Positions 50,163 through 59,725 of a DNA stretch of 64,000 bases are shown here, in pieces. The number at the start of each line of letters is the position of its first letter. The stretch's first letter is position 1. This stretch comes from Bermanella sp044597725 (GTDB taxonomy: Bacteria > Pseudomonadota > Gammaproteobacteria > Pseudomonadales > Oceanobacteraceae). The DNA is taken from positions 744,001-808,000 of the forward strand of contig NZ_CP139003.1 of NCBI RefSeq assembly GCF_044597725.1, read 5' to 3'. The notes beneath the pieces were generated by a model, which saw only the letters and a list, made by a program, of their open reading frames with translations, was not told the origin of the DNA and made no database searches. Position numbers and translations under genes: made by a program.

Positions 50163-51396
50163 AACGTATCGCTACCGCTGGGTCGTATTTAGCTGCTCTA
50201 CGAGCAGGTACAATGGCTGCAAGCACTCCGGCAAGCGTTGCAATGGAGATGGCCGATAACAGCATGGATGGCTCAAGTTTAATAACAAACAAGCTAGCGC
50301 CTACGACGTTAAATATCTGTACCAAACTATAACCCAATAAAACCCCCAATAAAGAACCTGCCAACCCAAGTAAGCCGCCCTGCAATAAAAATACACGCAA
50401 CACTTGCTGTTGCGAACTGCCCATGGCGCGTAAAATACCAATCTCACGGGTGCGTTGTACTACGCTTACGGCTAACACACTGGCAATGCCAAAGATCACC
50501 GAAATAGCAACGAAAAACCGAATCATTTGAGTTGTCATACTTTGTGAATTCAATGCATTAAGCAGTTGGCCATTACTTTCCATCCAGCTTTGCACATAAA
50601 GGCCTGTTAAGTTTTGCATTCTCCACGCCCAGTAATTGGCACTGAATACATCAGAAATTTTTAATTCTAAAATGGTAATGCCACCGGGTAAATTAAGTAA
50701 GGTCTGGGCTTGTTTTATGTTGGTATAAACATAGCGGCTATCTAACTCTCTTACGCCTAATTTAAATATACCTGCTATGTTCATGACCGACTGCTGATTA
50801 TCTCCGGCATCAATGCGCAATTTGTCACCTGTGCGTAACCCCAATTCTTTTGCTAGCTCATAACCAATTAATACATTGCTGGCCTCGGTACTGAATTGGC
50901 CTGAGGTGAGGTAATCGTTTAGATTTATGATGCCGGTATAACGAGTAGGATCTATACCCATTAATACAATTGATGCGCGTGCTGTGCCTTTTGTTGCAAA
51001 CGCAGGCCCTGATATTAATGGCGAAACCGTTTTAAGCGCTGGGTATTGATCTAATGTATTTCGTACTTCTTGCCAATTATTAATAGTTTGTAAACGCTGC
51101 GCCCGCGGGTTTTCAAATGTCCAAACATATTTTCCATCGGGGGTTGGGGCAAAATTATTATGTTGTTGAGTGGCTTCAATGCGAATATGAGCTTGTGTGC
51201 CTAGTGTTCTTTCTATTATGTTACTTTGTAGGCCTGTTATTAATGCGGTAATAAATACAATAACCGCCGCACCAACGGATATGGCAACACTAATTAACAA
51301 GGTTTGCAGTGGGTTATCAGCAAGAAAGCGTATAGCAATTCGCCATTCTATCCAAAGCGATTGGCGTAAACGGGTAATGGCATTAACGAATGACAT
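50155..51396 (-). CDS. FtsX/LolC-like ABC permease
   Basis: The 413-residue protein has one N-terminal span, a large periplasmic MacB-PCD-type domain and three C-terminal spans with REIGILRAMGSSQQQVLRVF and the final PARRAAKYDPAVAIRYV, hallmarks of FtsX-family permeases. The start MSFVNAITR at 51396 follows AGGTG; an upstream in-frame ATG at 51411 would lie deeper in the adaptor gene. With the adaptor and ATPase it forms a mechanotransmission exporter like MacAB but with a separate ATPase; lipoprotein or peptide export is possible. Confidence 0.9.
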   Translation of the reverse strand: MSFVNAITRLRQSLWIEWRIAIRFLADNPLQTLLISVAISVGAAVIVFITALITGLQSNIIERTLGTQAHIRIEATQQHNNFAPTPDGKYVWTFENPRAQRLQTINNWQEVRNTLDQYPALKTVSPLISGPAFATKGTARASIVLMGIDPTRYTGIINLNDYLTSGQFSTEASNVLIGYELAKELGLRTGDKLRIDAGDNQQSVMNIAGIFKLGVRELDSRYVYTNIKQAQTLLNLPGGITILELKISDVFSANYWAWRMQNLTGLYVQSWMESNGQLLNALNSQSMTTQMIRFFVAISVIFGIASVLAVSVVQRTREIGILRAMGSSQQQVLRVFLLQGGLLGLAGSLLGVLLGYSLVQIFNVVGASLFVIKLEPSMLLSAISIATLAGVLAAIVPARRAAKYDPAVAIRYV

Positions 51397-52573
51397 GCTG
51401 CACCTGCTCAAAATTCACACGTGCACGCTGGCCATCGGTTAGTTGCTCGTTCGAATCGGTGGGCTGTACGACAATATCACCTTGTACAAGCCCTGAAACA
51501 ATTTCGCTGTGAGTGGTATTTTGTAAACCCAAGCTGACATTCACCATGCTTACTTGGCCATCTTGCCAGCGTGCTACTTGAACACTGTCCTGATTATTAA
51601 ATAGGATGTAATCGTTAGGCAGCACCAGTGTATTTTGTCGTTCTGCAGCGATGATATTGGCAGAGACCGTCATACCTTGTAATAAGGTATATTTTTCATT
51701 TACCGCGTCAGGCAAAACGTCGATATGCACATCTATGGTTCCGCGTCGGCTATCTACAGCGGGTGCAATGAAGCTCACAACCCCAGGAATAACGATTTCA
51801 GGCCAAGCATCAGCAATTAACTGAACCGGTTGGTTTAATTGAACCGGCGCAAAGTTTTTTTCATCGAGTGGGACAACAACTTCCAAACCATTATTACGTG
51901 CAATTTCTAACAAAACTTTACCAGGTTGAACTAAGTCGCCGGGTTCTACGTTGCGGGTTTGTACGCGTCCAGAAAAAGGAGCGTGAAGTCGAGTCTTTGC
52001 AAGTTCCGCTTTTGCGCTGGCAACACGTTGCTTTAATAATTGTTCCTCTGTGCTATTTGCAGCGAGGGCATCGGCTGCTAATTGTGCACGCGTTAACGCT
52101 GTTTTTGCATTTTGTTCTAGGCGTCTAGCTTGTTCAACTTGTTCAGTAGGAAGCATGCCTTTTTCTGCCAGTGCCTCTCGACGTTGTGCTTCTCGGCTTG
52201 CCTGTTGTAAGTTTTCTCGGGCTTCAAACAAAGCAGCTTGTGCTTGGGGGCGGCTATTTTTTTGTAACTGCTGCAGCTGTGTTTGTGCTTGTGATAAACG
52301 AGATTGCAGCTCCTTGGGGTGAAGCTCAATCAGTAAGTCACCTTTTTTAACCGTATCGCCTTCACGCACATGGCGAGCCATAACGGTCCCCGTAATTTCA
52401 CTGCCAATACGGGCAAGGGATTGGTAGCGCACTTCACCGCTGGCCACAATGCGCAGCTCAAGGGGCAGCATCTCAACGGTTAGGGCAGGCAAGGTTGGGC
52501 CAAGCCATTTTTGCATACCAATTAATGACGCAACGAAAATAGCCAAAAAGATGATTCCGTAAATAATGCGCAT
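51383..52573 (-). CDS. Periplasmic adaptor (HlyD/MacA family)
   Basis: The 396-residue protein has an N-terminal membrane anchor, a lipoyl/barrel-sandwich part (GSEITGTVMARHVREGDTVKKGDLL), a long helical hairpin (about residues 85-185), the second lipoyl half (LHAPFSGRVQTRNVEPGDLV) and a beta-barrel domain. It links the FtsX-like permease to an outer-membrane channel not encoded here. First gene of the three-gene operon. Confidence 0.92.
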   Translation of the reverse strand: MRIIYGIIFLAIFVASLIGMQKWLGPTLPALTVEMLPLELRIVASGEVRYQSLARIGSEITGTVMARHVREGDTVKKGDLLIELHPKELQSRLSQAQTQLQQLQKNSRPQAQAALFEARENLQQASREAQRREALAEKGMLPTEQVEQARRLEQNAKTALTRAQLAADALAANSTEEQLLKQRVASAKAELAKTRLHAPFSGRVQTRNVEPGDLVQPGKVLLEIARNNGLEVVVPLDEKNFAPVQLNQPVQLIADAWPEIVIPGVVSFIAPAVDSRRGTIDVHIDVLPDAVNEKYTLLQGMTVSANIIAAERQNTLVLPNDYILFNNQDSVQVARWQDGQVSMVNVSLGLQNTTHSEIVSGLVQGDIVVQPTDSNEQLTDGQRARVNFEQVQHVIR

Positions 52574-52949
52574 GTAAACCTCGTTAGGGTCATTAGCCAG
52601 CGTGCGTTGGCTGGATAGGCCATCAATATCAATGGCTTTTAGTGTGATTCATTTGTTCTATTCACCGCCTGATGCATTGGGGTGAATATTAGAGATTGGT
52701 TATATAGTACATAACAATCGCAAGAGGGGACATAGGCACGTATCACTTTGCATTAGTGTGTAGTCTTAATATGAGTGTCTATTGTCACATCTGCGTTTTC
52801 GTTACGTGTCTAAGTTGCGGTTGGTTCTGCAAAATCGTTGCTTGTATTCTCTGTTGTCGTGTCCTCGCAGGAGGGTATCTATTATTTTTTAATCCCTCTT
52901 GCCTGTCCTTCATGATGAAGCATCTATTCAACACTCCGATTTTCTCCTC
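52574..52949. other. Intergenic region without a supported gene
   Basis: This 376-nt stretch between the divergent adaptor and ahpC genes holds no frame with a ribosome site and recognisable product. It should contain the adaptor promoter on the minus strand. An attC-like R' core (ACATAAC, 52709-52715) is isolated. Confidence 0.5.
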
Positions 52950-52986
52950 ATAGCTAATGGCTATCTTTACCATAGGAATTAACAAT
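52950..52986 (+). promoter_or_regulatory. OxyR-type binding site upstream of ahpC
   Basis: ATAG-N7-CTAT-N7-ATAG-N7-CAAT matches the OxyR tetramer consensus (ATAG-N7-CTAT-N7-ATAG-N7-CTAT) at three perfect quarters and one with a single mismatch. A -10-like TATATT follows at 53007-53012, placing the site next to the -35 region, where OxyR activates. Confidence 0.88.
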
Positions 52987-53070
52987 TTCAGCAAATGCTA
53001 AATTAGTATATTCTAATATTCAAGCAGTACAAAACAAGTCGAAAGGCTTCAATAGCCTAAGGAGATAAAT

Positions 53071-53775
53071 ATGAGTTGTGATACGGCACTTAAGCCAAGA
53101 AAACCTAAAAAGAATACACAAGCTAATACTCAAACGAATGCACCTGAGGAGAAAAAGACAATGAGTTCAACTATGGTTCGTAGCGAAATGCCAGAATTCG
53201 AAATGGAAGCTTATGACGCTAAAACAGGTCATTACACTACGGTTTCTAGCGCAGATTACAAAGGCAAGTGGGTGGCGATTTGTTTCTACCCAGCGGATTT
53301 CACCTTTGTTTGCCCAACTGAAATTGCGGCGATGAATGCCAAATATGACGAGTTCCAGAAAATGGGCGTAGAGATTCTACCGGTTTCTGTGGATTCTAAG
53401 TTCTCTCACAAGCGCTTTGTTGAGACAGAACCTGTATTAGCAGGCTTGAAATTAACCATGGGTGCAGATACCACTCAAGAAGTCAGCCGTGACTTTGGTG
53501 TCTTGATCGAAGAAGAAGGCGTGGCATTGCGCGGTCGCTTCCTTTTCAACCCAGATGGCATCTGTGTGGCTCAAGAAGTGCAGGCTGATTCAGTGGGTCG
53601 TAATGTGAATGAATTCTTACGTCAGATTGAAGCATGGCAGTATGCCACTGAAACCGGTGAAGTGTGTCCAGCAGGCTGGAGACCAGGTAAGAAAACACTA
53701 CCTGTGAACACCGATGCCGAGCAAATGACTGGCCGTGTAGGTGACTACATTACCATCGAAGAAATTCTAAGCTAA
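53071..53775 (+). CDS. ahpC: Alkyl hydroperoxide reductase C (2-Cys peroxiredoxin)
   Basis: AhpC reduces hydrogen peroxide and organic peroxides. The 234-residue frame has peroxidatic Cys81 in FYPADFTFVCPTEI and a resolving cysteine in GEVCPAGWRPG. The first 30 residues are an unusual Lys/Thr/Asn-rich extension. Both ATG 53071 (AAGGAG, 6 nt upstream) and in-frame ATG 53161 (GAGGAGA, about 9 nt upstream) have good ribosome sites, so a 234- and a 204-residue form could both be made. Not followed by ahpF. OxyR control is likely. Confidence 0.94.
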   Translation: MSCDTALKPRKPKKNTQANTQTNAPEEKKTMSSTMVRSEMPEFEMEAYDAKTGHYTTVSSADYKGKWVAICFYPADFTFVCPTEIAAMNAKYDEFQKMGVEILPVSVDSKFSHKRFVETEPVLAGLKLTMGADTTQEVSRDFGVLIEEEGVALRGRFLFNPDGICVAQEVQADSVGRNVNEFLRQIEAWQYATETGEVCPAGWRPGKKTLPVNTDAEQMTGRVGDYITIEEILS

Positions 53776-53788
53776 ACGCTTTGAAGTC

Positions 53789-53816
53789 AAAAAAGCCGGG
53801 GATTCCCGGCTTTTTT
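53789..53816. terminator. Intrinsic terminator of ahpC
   Basis: A perfect 12-bp stem AAAAAAGCCGGG / CCCGGCTTTTTT with a 4-nt loop, 13 nt after the stop. T-tracts are present on both strands. Confidence 0.95.
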
Positions 53817-53931
53817 GTGCTTGTGTGATTAGTATTGAATATTTTATTTTTTTAACTGGGCTAAACTAAAGCTAGATTTGATAAACGTCTAGTGTGAGTG
53901 TTTTCAGTATATTTTAAAGTTGAGAATGAAG

Positions 53932-54534
53932 ATGAGTCGGGATTTTTTTGAGAACAAAGCTGGTATTTACGATACTAATGGCAATCGAGTTTCAAATGTC
54001 GATAACATTGCTAACGCTATTATTAAGAATGTGAGCCTTGACCGAAAAATGCACTTGATGGATTTTGGTTCAGGTACTGGGTTACTGCTTGAACGTATTG
54101 CACCTTTTGTAGAAAAAATTACTGCTGTTGATATCTCAAAGGCTATGAATAGCCAGTTAGATAAAAAGCGAGCTAATATGGCTTGTGATGTTGATATCTT
54201 AGAGGTTAATTTAGAATCTACAGATATTACAGGTAAATTTGATGGCATTATTTCGTCAATGACCATGCATCATGTGAAAGACATTAAGGGGATATTTACT
54301 AAATTTTATTCACTGTTGAATGATAGTGGAATAATTGCAATATCTGATCTTGATAAAGAAGATGGTAGCTTTCATGAAGAAGATTCAGGTGTGTATCATT
54401 ATGGTTTTGATCGAGATGAAATTGCTTTTGCTGCAAAGCAAGCAGGTTTTCACGATGTTAAGGTTGTAGATGCGAGTGTGGTGCATAAGTCACAGGGTGG
54501 ATTTCCTGTGTTTTTATTGCTAGCTAAAAAGTAA
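53932..54534 (+). CDS. Class I SAM-dependent methyltransferase
   Basis: The 200-residue protein has SAM motif I LMDFGSGTGLLLERI, a motif II-like acidic residue in ITAVDIS, and the SSMTMHHVKDI post-motif of methyltransferase type 11 enzymes. The substrate is unknown. The start is uncertain among ATG 53932, ATG 53926 and TTG 53920; none has a strong ribosome site. Its A/T-rich composition and lone position between terminators and a 300-nt gap may indicate acquisition. Confidence 0.85.
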   Translation: MSRDFFENKAGIYDTNGNRVSNVDNIANAIIKNVSLDRKMHLMDFGSGTGLLLERIAPFVEKITAVDISKAMNSQLDKKRANMACDVDILEVNLESTDITGKFDGIISSMTMHHVKDIKGIFTKFYSLLNDSGIIAISDLDKEDGSFHEEDSGVYHYGFDRDEIAFAAKQAGFHDVKVVDASVVHKSQGGFPVFLLLAKK

Positions 54535-54834
54535 AGGTTAGTAGGTGTTTGAGTGTTTTTTTATAGGGTGTTTATATCAAAATAGTTATATGGGAGTTCT
54601 CATGGGTTTTTTATTGGAGGTTTGTAAAATGTAATTAGACTAATACTTTATTTTTTAGTTGACCGCTACATTTTCGAAGATAACTTCAATATCATCACTT
54701 TTAAAATTGTCACTTATCGTACTCTTAAATACCAGTCTAATTAGGTACGTTTGGGAACCTCTTATAATTACTGATTAAATATAGATGAGAAGCGTGTTAA
54801 TTCCAAATGGGTAATGCAATGATGAGCATGTGGT
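54535..54834. other. AT-rich intergenic region, no gene seen
   Basis: About 300 nt without a credible gene. TTGGAGG at 54615-54621 looks like a ribosome site, but the ATG after it is followed directly by TAA. Confidence 0.5.
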
Positions 54835-56001
54835 TTAAGGTCGGCGTCCTTTCTTGATCGCTATTTGGGTTAAAATCGGCCCAATTAGCTCAAATATTAT
54901 GGTAGTGCTAATCACGAGAGGCAATAAAAGCTGGCTTTGTTGAGGTAATGTATTGCTAGCCACGAGAGCCATGCCAATGGCCACACCTGCTTGAGGCATT
55001 AGAGCTAATCCCATCCAGGTTTGTGTTGAACTTGTAGCATGAGAAAGTTTACTGCCTAATAAAGCGCCGATGTATTTGCCGAGACCGCGGAATAGAACAT
55101 ACAGTAAGCCAATTGTACCTATGTTTTGTAAGGTATCTAATTCAAGAGAAACACCAGCTAATACGAAGAATGTAACCATAAATGGCCATTCAATATTTTC
55201 GATGGCATAGAAAGGGTAGGCATGGTGTTTTGCTAGGTTGGCAATAACCGCCCCCATAACCATTGTAGCGATAAGGTGACTGAAACCAAAAAAGAGTGCG
55301 ACACCCCCACACACAAAAACGATCCCAAGTGCTTCTGTTAGCCCTGGCTCTCCAGGATTAATTCGCCCTGTAAGGTAGGCCGCAGGTAAACCAATAAGCA
55401 CGCCAACAAGGATAGCCCCTCCAATTTCTTGGCCCGCATGAATAAGCGAAGACCATTCCAAGCCATTTCCCTGTAAAGAGGATACAATGGCTAATCCTAT
55501 GGCGAATAGCAGTAGGGCCCATACGTCGTCAAGCGCCACGATGGTGACCAGTAAATGACCGAATCGTGACTCTGGTCCATTTTCCATAACTAAGTCGAGT
55601 ATAGCGGCAGGGGCCGTTGCGGCCGCAATACACCCTAAGATCATAGCCAACTCAAAATCTACGCCAAATATCCATAGGCCCCAGCTTACTAATGCAGTTG
55701 TAAATAATGCAGCGATTATTGAGATGGCTAAAGCTTGAGTAACGGTTTCTTGCAACGAATCCTTTGTTAACTTACTGCCAATAAGGAAGCCTACCATCAG
55801 AAGTGTCATATCAGCGACGAGGGGAAAGTGCTCGGTGAATAACTCAGGGATCAGGTTTAGGCCTTCAGGACCAATCAATATACCAAAGAATAGTAATAAC
55901 GTGATGCGCGGCAATACTGTGCGTTTAGCAATTGTGGACGTCACTAATCCGATTAATAATATGCCACCAATGGTAAGGAGAAAACTCTCGTTGCTGACCA
56001 T
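54835..56001 (-). CDS. Cation/proton antiporter (CPA2, Kef/NhaS-like)
   Basis: The 388-residue protein has about eleven to twelve spans and the Na+/H+ exchanger fold, with LLLFFGILIGPEGLNLIP, the paired-acid region ALDDVWALLLFAIGLA and GCIAAATAPAAILDLV. It lacks a C-terminal TrkA-N domain, so it is a simple antiporter. Ion specificity is not readable. It lies 15 nt after the DMT transporter gene. Confidence 0.9.
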   Translation of the reverse strand: MVSNESFLLTIGGILLIGLVTSTIAKRTVLPRITLLLFFGILIGPEGLNLIPELFTEHFPLVADMTLLMVGFLIGSKLTKDSLQETVTQALAISIIAALFTTALVSWGLWIFGVDFELAMILGCIAAATAPAAILDLVMENGPESRFGHLLVTIVALDDVWALLLFAIGLAIVSSLQGNGLEWSSLIHAGQEIGGAILVGVLIGLPAAYLTGRINPGEPGLTEALGIVFVCGGVALFFGFSHLIATMVMGAVIANLAKHHAYPFYAIENIEWPFMVTFFVLAGVSLELDTLQNIGTIGLLYVLFRGLGKYIGALLGSKLSHATSSTQTWMGLALMPQAGVAIGMALVASNTLPQQSQLLLPLVISTTIIFELIGPILTQIAIKKGRRP

Positions 56002-56016
56002 ATATTATTCCATCTT

Positions 56017-56895
56017 CTAGTTAGATTTTATTTTCTGAATTAGAATTCCAGCAATAATCAAACATAACCCCCAAATGGTTGCGGAGTGTATGGCTTCTCC
56101 CAGTATTTGCGAAATGAATACCAGTGATAAAAATGGGCTTAAGAATATTAAGCTACTAATACCCGCGGTGTGCTCGGTTTTATGCAGTGCGGTTTGCCAT
56201 AACCAAAAGGTAACACCCATCTCAAATAGGCCCACATAGGTAGCGGCGGTTATGCCTTGCCATGTCCATTCTATTGGGTCGGAAAAAACAGCGGCCACAC
56301 ACCATACGGGCACTAAGGCTAAGCTAAAACCAATAAATAAGCTCAATACCGGGTCGTCTTGGTTGCGGGTATTGAATATCCAATATAGCGCCCAGAACAA
56401 TGTACTCACGAAAGCCAGAATGACTCCTGGCAGGCTCGAAAAATTAAGACCAAATACGTCGCCTTGGGTGGCGATAATCAGCGCACCAAAGTATGCCATT
56501 ATTAGGGCAACAATATCCTGAATTTTTAGCTTGTGACCTAAAAAGGGAACGCTCAATAAGCTAAGAGTAATTGCCCATGTGTAGTTAATGGTTTGGGCTT
56601 GCTGTGCGGGTAATAGATCGTACGCTTGAAATAAAATTATATAGTAAAGAACTGGGTTAATGGCGGCGAGAATAAGGTATAGCTTGCGTTGCCGCTTGAA
56701 GTGAGGAATCGCGAGGTGAAACTTTTTTTGCTGTAGTAGCACACAGGTTAAAAAGATCACCGAAACAGTCACGGCAACAGCAAGCAAATATAATGGCGTT
56801 AAATACTCTAAGGCGAGTTTAAACGCGGTAGCTACTGTCGACCAAAGTAATACGGCGAGCAGTGCATAAATATACGCTTGCTGATGTTGTGTCAT
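56017..56895 (-). CDS. EamA/DMT-family transporter
   Basis: The 292-residue protein has ten predicted spans in two EamA halves (AVLLWSTVATAFKLALEYLTP at the start; LPGVILAFVSTLFWALYWIFNT in the second half). Members export or import small metabolites; the substrate is unknown. It overlaps dxs by 4 nt (ATGA), so it is translated with the isoprenoid operon. Confidence 0.9.
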   Translation of the reverse strand: MTQHQQAYIYALLAVLLWSTVATAFKLALEYLTPLYLLAVAVTVSVIFLTCVLLQQKKFHLAIPHFKRQRKLYLILAAINPVLYYIILFQAYDLLPAQQAQTINYTWAITLSLLSVPFLGHKLKIQDIVALIMAYFGALIIATQGDVFGLNFSSLPGVILAFVSTLFWALYWIFNTRNQDDPVLSLFIGFSLALVPVWCVAAVFSDPIEWTWQGITAATYVGLFEMGVTFWLWQTALHKTEHTAGISSLIFLSPFLSLVFISQILGEAIHSATIWGLCLIIAGILIQKIKSN

Positions 56896-58766
56896 AGCGA
56901 TTCAATTTTGTGCTGTATGCCTGCTGCGTCAATTCCCATTTCAGCCCATTGCTGTTGTTGGCTTCCATGTTCAATGTACTCATCGGGAATGCCTAGGTGT
57001 ACAACATGCTTATGTATATTTTCTTGTGCGAAAAATTCACTTACTGCGCTACCTGCACCGCCCATAATGGCGTTATCTTCTAACGTGATAAACGTTTTGT
57101 GGTTAGCAGCCAGTTGAGTTAAAAGGTTCTCATCTAGCGGTTTAGCAAAGCGCATGTCGACCAATGTAATACTTTGCTTTTTATCTAGATTAGCTATGGC
57201 TTTTTCTGCTTCGGCGATTAATGGGCCAAAACACAATAATGCGATACCACTATTGCCTTCTTGAATCAGCTTTGCTTTACCAATATCTACGGTATCGAGC
57301 GTTTCAAGCACGTCTACCTGTTTACCACTACCACGAGGATAGCGCACCGCAGCAGGGCCATTAAATTGGTATGCGGTATTTAGTAATAAGCGGCATTCGT
57401 TTTCATCACTGGGGCATGCAATGACCATGTTAGGGATGCAACGTAAAAAACTAATATCGTAAGCCCCTGCGTGGGTAGGGCCATCGGCACCCACAACACC
57501 AGCACGGTCAACGGCAAAGGTAACGTCTAGGTTTTGTATGGCCACATCGTGAATTAACTGGTCGTATCCACGTTGTAAGAAGGTACTGTAAATAGCAACA
57601 ACGGGTTTGCTGCCTTCACACGCCATTCCTGCCGCCAATGTAACCGCGTGTTGTTCGGCAATGGCCACATCAAAATAACGTTCTGGGTATTCTTCACTAA
57701 AGCGAACCAAATCACTGCCTTCTTTCATGGCAGGGGTTATACCAAATAGTTTTTCGTCTTGTGCTGCTTGGTCGCAAATCCATTCGCCAAATATGTTGCT
57801 AAAGCTTTTCGCTTTTTTGGGCTCTGGGGATACTTTAGTTGCTTGCGGTGAGAGCGCATGATATTTGATTTGCTCTTGTTCGGCTGGCTCGAACCCTTTG
57901 CCTTTTTTGGTGATGATATGTAAAAACTGCGGGCCTTTCAGTTCACGCATATTACGCATGGTGCGGACCAATGCATCCACATCATGGCCGTCTACGGGGC
58001 CAACATAGTTAAAGCCCAGTTCTTCGAATAAAATGCCGGGTGTTAAAAAGCCTTTAACGTGTTCTTCAGTTTTGCTGGCCAGTTCCCAAACATGGGGGAT
58101 GGTGCTTAATACTTTACGTGACCCTTCACGCATAACGGCATAAGTTTTACTGCTTAATATTTTACTTAAGTATTTATTTAAGCCGCCTACGTTTTCACTA
58201 ATGGACATGTCATTATCGTTTAATATGACTAGCATGTCGGTGTTTGTATGGCCTGCATGATTGAGCGCTTCAAAGGCCATACCGGCAGTCATGGCACCAT
58301 CGCCTATCACTGCCGCTACTTTTTTGTCTTTACCTTGCTGCTTAGCGGCTAACGCCATACCCAATGCAGCACTTATAGAGGTTGAGCTATGCCCTACACC
58401 AAAGGTATCGAACGGGCTTTCTTTACGCTTGGGAAAGGGCGATAAGCCATCTTTTTGTCGAATGGTGGGTAAGCTTTCGCGGCGTCCAGTTAACACCTTA
58501 TGCGGATAGGCTTGATGGCCCACATCCCAAACCAATAAATCGTTTGGTGTGTTGTACACATAGTGAAGCGCCACGGTGAGTTCTACTACCCCTAGCCCAG
58601 CACCAAAGTGACCACCACTTTTACCCACACTATATAGTAAGTAGTGTCGTAATTCGTGCGCCAGCTGAGGAAGCTGCTTGCTATCCAATTTGCGCACGTC
58701 TGCAGGCGCTTGGATGGCATCAAGCAAAGGGGTCGCGGGGCGACTTGAAGGTATCTGCTGGAACAT
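56892..58766 (-). CDS. dxs: 1-deoxy-D-xylulose-5-phosphate synthase
   Basis: Dxs makes the first intermediate of the MEP isoprenoid pathway from pyruvate and glyceraldehyde-3-phosphate. The 624-residue TPP enzyme has GHQAYPHKVLTGR, the TPP motif GDGAMTAGMAFEALNHAG with NDNDMSISENVGGL, and the pyrimidine-domain DRAGVVGADGPTHAGAYD. Length and order are normal. ispA and xseB lie upstream on the same strand. Confidence 0.98.
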   Translation of the reverse strand: MFQQIPSSRPATPLLDAIQAPADVRKLDSKQLPQLAHELRHYLLYSVGKSGGHFGAGLGVVELTVALHYVYNTPNDLLVWDVGHQAYPHKVLTGRRESLPTIRQKDGLSPFPKRKESPFDTFGVGHSSTSISAALGMALAAKQQGKDKKVAAVIGDGAMTAGMAFEALNHAGHTNTDMLVILNDNDMSISENVGGLNKYLSKILSSKTYAVMREGSRKVLSTIPHVWELASKTEEHVKGFLTPGILFEELGFNYVGPVDGHDVDALVRTMRNMRELKGPQFLHIITKKGKGFEPAEQEQIKYHALSPQATKVSPEPKKAKSFSNIFGEWICDQAAQDEKLFGITPAMKEGSDLVRFSEEYPERYFDVAIAEQHAVTLAAGMACEGSKPVVAIYSTFLQRGYDQLIHDVAIQNLDVTFAVDRAGVVGADGPTHAGAYDISFLRCIPNMVIACPSDENECRLLLNTAYQFNGPAAVRYPRGSGKQVDVLETLDTVDIGKAKLIQEGNSGIALLCFGPLIAEAEKAIANLDKKQSITLVDMRFAKPLDENLLTQLAANHKTFITLEDNAIMGGAGSAVSEFFAQENIHKHVVHLGIPDEYIEHGSQQQQWAEMGIDAAGIQHKIESL

Positions 58767-58837
58767 GTGTTACCACGGTCAATCAAAAAGGCGCCATTTT
58801 ACCCGTAATTAGGAAAAATGGCATGGGTTTCAATCGT

Positions 58838-59722
58838 TTAATGTGCACGCTTGATAATGTAGTGCGCAATTTGTTTAAGCGCTTGGGTATCGGCTTCAAT
58901 ATCGTCTAGAGCGTTAATGGCCGTATCGAATAACGCTTGAGCTTTGCTTTTAGCACCCTCTAACCCCAGTATGGAAACGTATGTGGGCTTATTTTGCAAT
59001 GCATCTGAGCCTTGCGGTTTGCCTAGTATATGAGTATCGCCAATCACATCCAAAATATCGTCTTGTACCTGAAACGCAAGACCAATGGCGCGGGCGAACG
59101 TATTAAGTTTGTTCTGCGTGATCTCGTCGGCGTTAGCACATATTGCTCCTAGTGTGACGCTGGCGATGATCAATGCCCCTGTTTTTTGGTTGTGCATGGT
59201 TTCTAAGTAAGTAAGGTCGACCTCTTGGTTGACAGCACTTAAATCCAGGCTTTGTCCTCCGGCCATACCGGCCATACCGCTGGCGTTAGCTAGCACATTG
59301 ACCATGGCCAATTGTTGCTGTGCTGTGACCTGGCTCATGGGCTGGCTGAGCAGTTCAAACGCCTGAGTTTGTAGAGCGTCACCGGCCAAAATCGCGGTGG
59401 CTTCGTCAAACGCAATATGACAGGTGGGTTTTCCTCGGCGTAGGTCGTCGTTATCCATGGCAGGCAAGTCGTCATGTACCAATGAATAAGCATGAATCAT
59501 CTCAACGGCAAGCGCACAGATATCGGCGGCCGCCATGTTTCCGTTTAAAGAATGTGTCGTGGCATAGACAAGTAGGGGCCGAATACGCTTGCCGCCATTA
59601 CGTAGGCTGTAATCCATAGCCTGCTGTAAACGCTGGGCGTCAACCGTAGGTAGGGTTGTGGGGGCGGATAGAGCGTGTAAGAAACGTTCACGACTCCATT
59701 CCTGAAACTGGTTAAAGTCCAT
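58838..59722 (-). CDS. ispA: Geranyl/farnesyl diphosphate synthase
   Basis: IspA condenses IPP with DMAPP and GPP to give farnesyl diphosphate. The 294-residue protein has the first aspartate-rich motif LVHDDLPAMDND and the second FQVQDDILD, plus GGKRIRPLLVYA. It lies 3 nt after xseB in the conserved xseB-ispA-dxs operon. Confidence 0.97.
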   Translation of the reverse strand: MDFNQFQEWSRERFLHALSAPTTLPTVDAQRLQQAMDYSLRNGGKRIRPLLVYATTHSLNGNMAAADICALAVEMIHAYSLVHDDLPAMDNDDLRRGKPTCHIAFDEATAILAGDALQTQAFELLSQPMSQVTAQQQLAMVNVLANASGMAGMAGGQSLDLSAVNQEVDLTYLETMHNQKTGALIIASVTLGAICANADEITQNKLNTFARAIGLAFQVQDDILDVIGDTHILGKPQGSDALQNKPTYVSILGLEGAKSKAQALFDTAINALDDIEADTQALKQIAHYIIKRAH

Positions 59723-59725
59723 GGC

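Noticed and set aside
52709..52715. Isolated attC-like core ACATAAC in the adaptor-ahpC gap
   Set aside because: No matching GTTRRRY core or paired arms nearby; a seven-base match is expected by chance.
52756..52994. Overlapping small open frames on both strands in the adaptor-ahpC gap
   Set aside because: No ribosome sites, cysteine-rich or low-complexity products on opposite strands, and the region overlaps the OxyR site.
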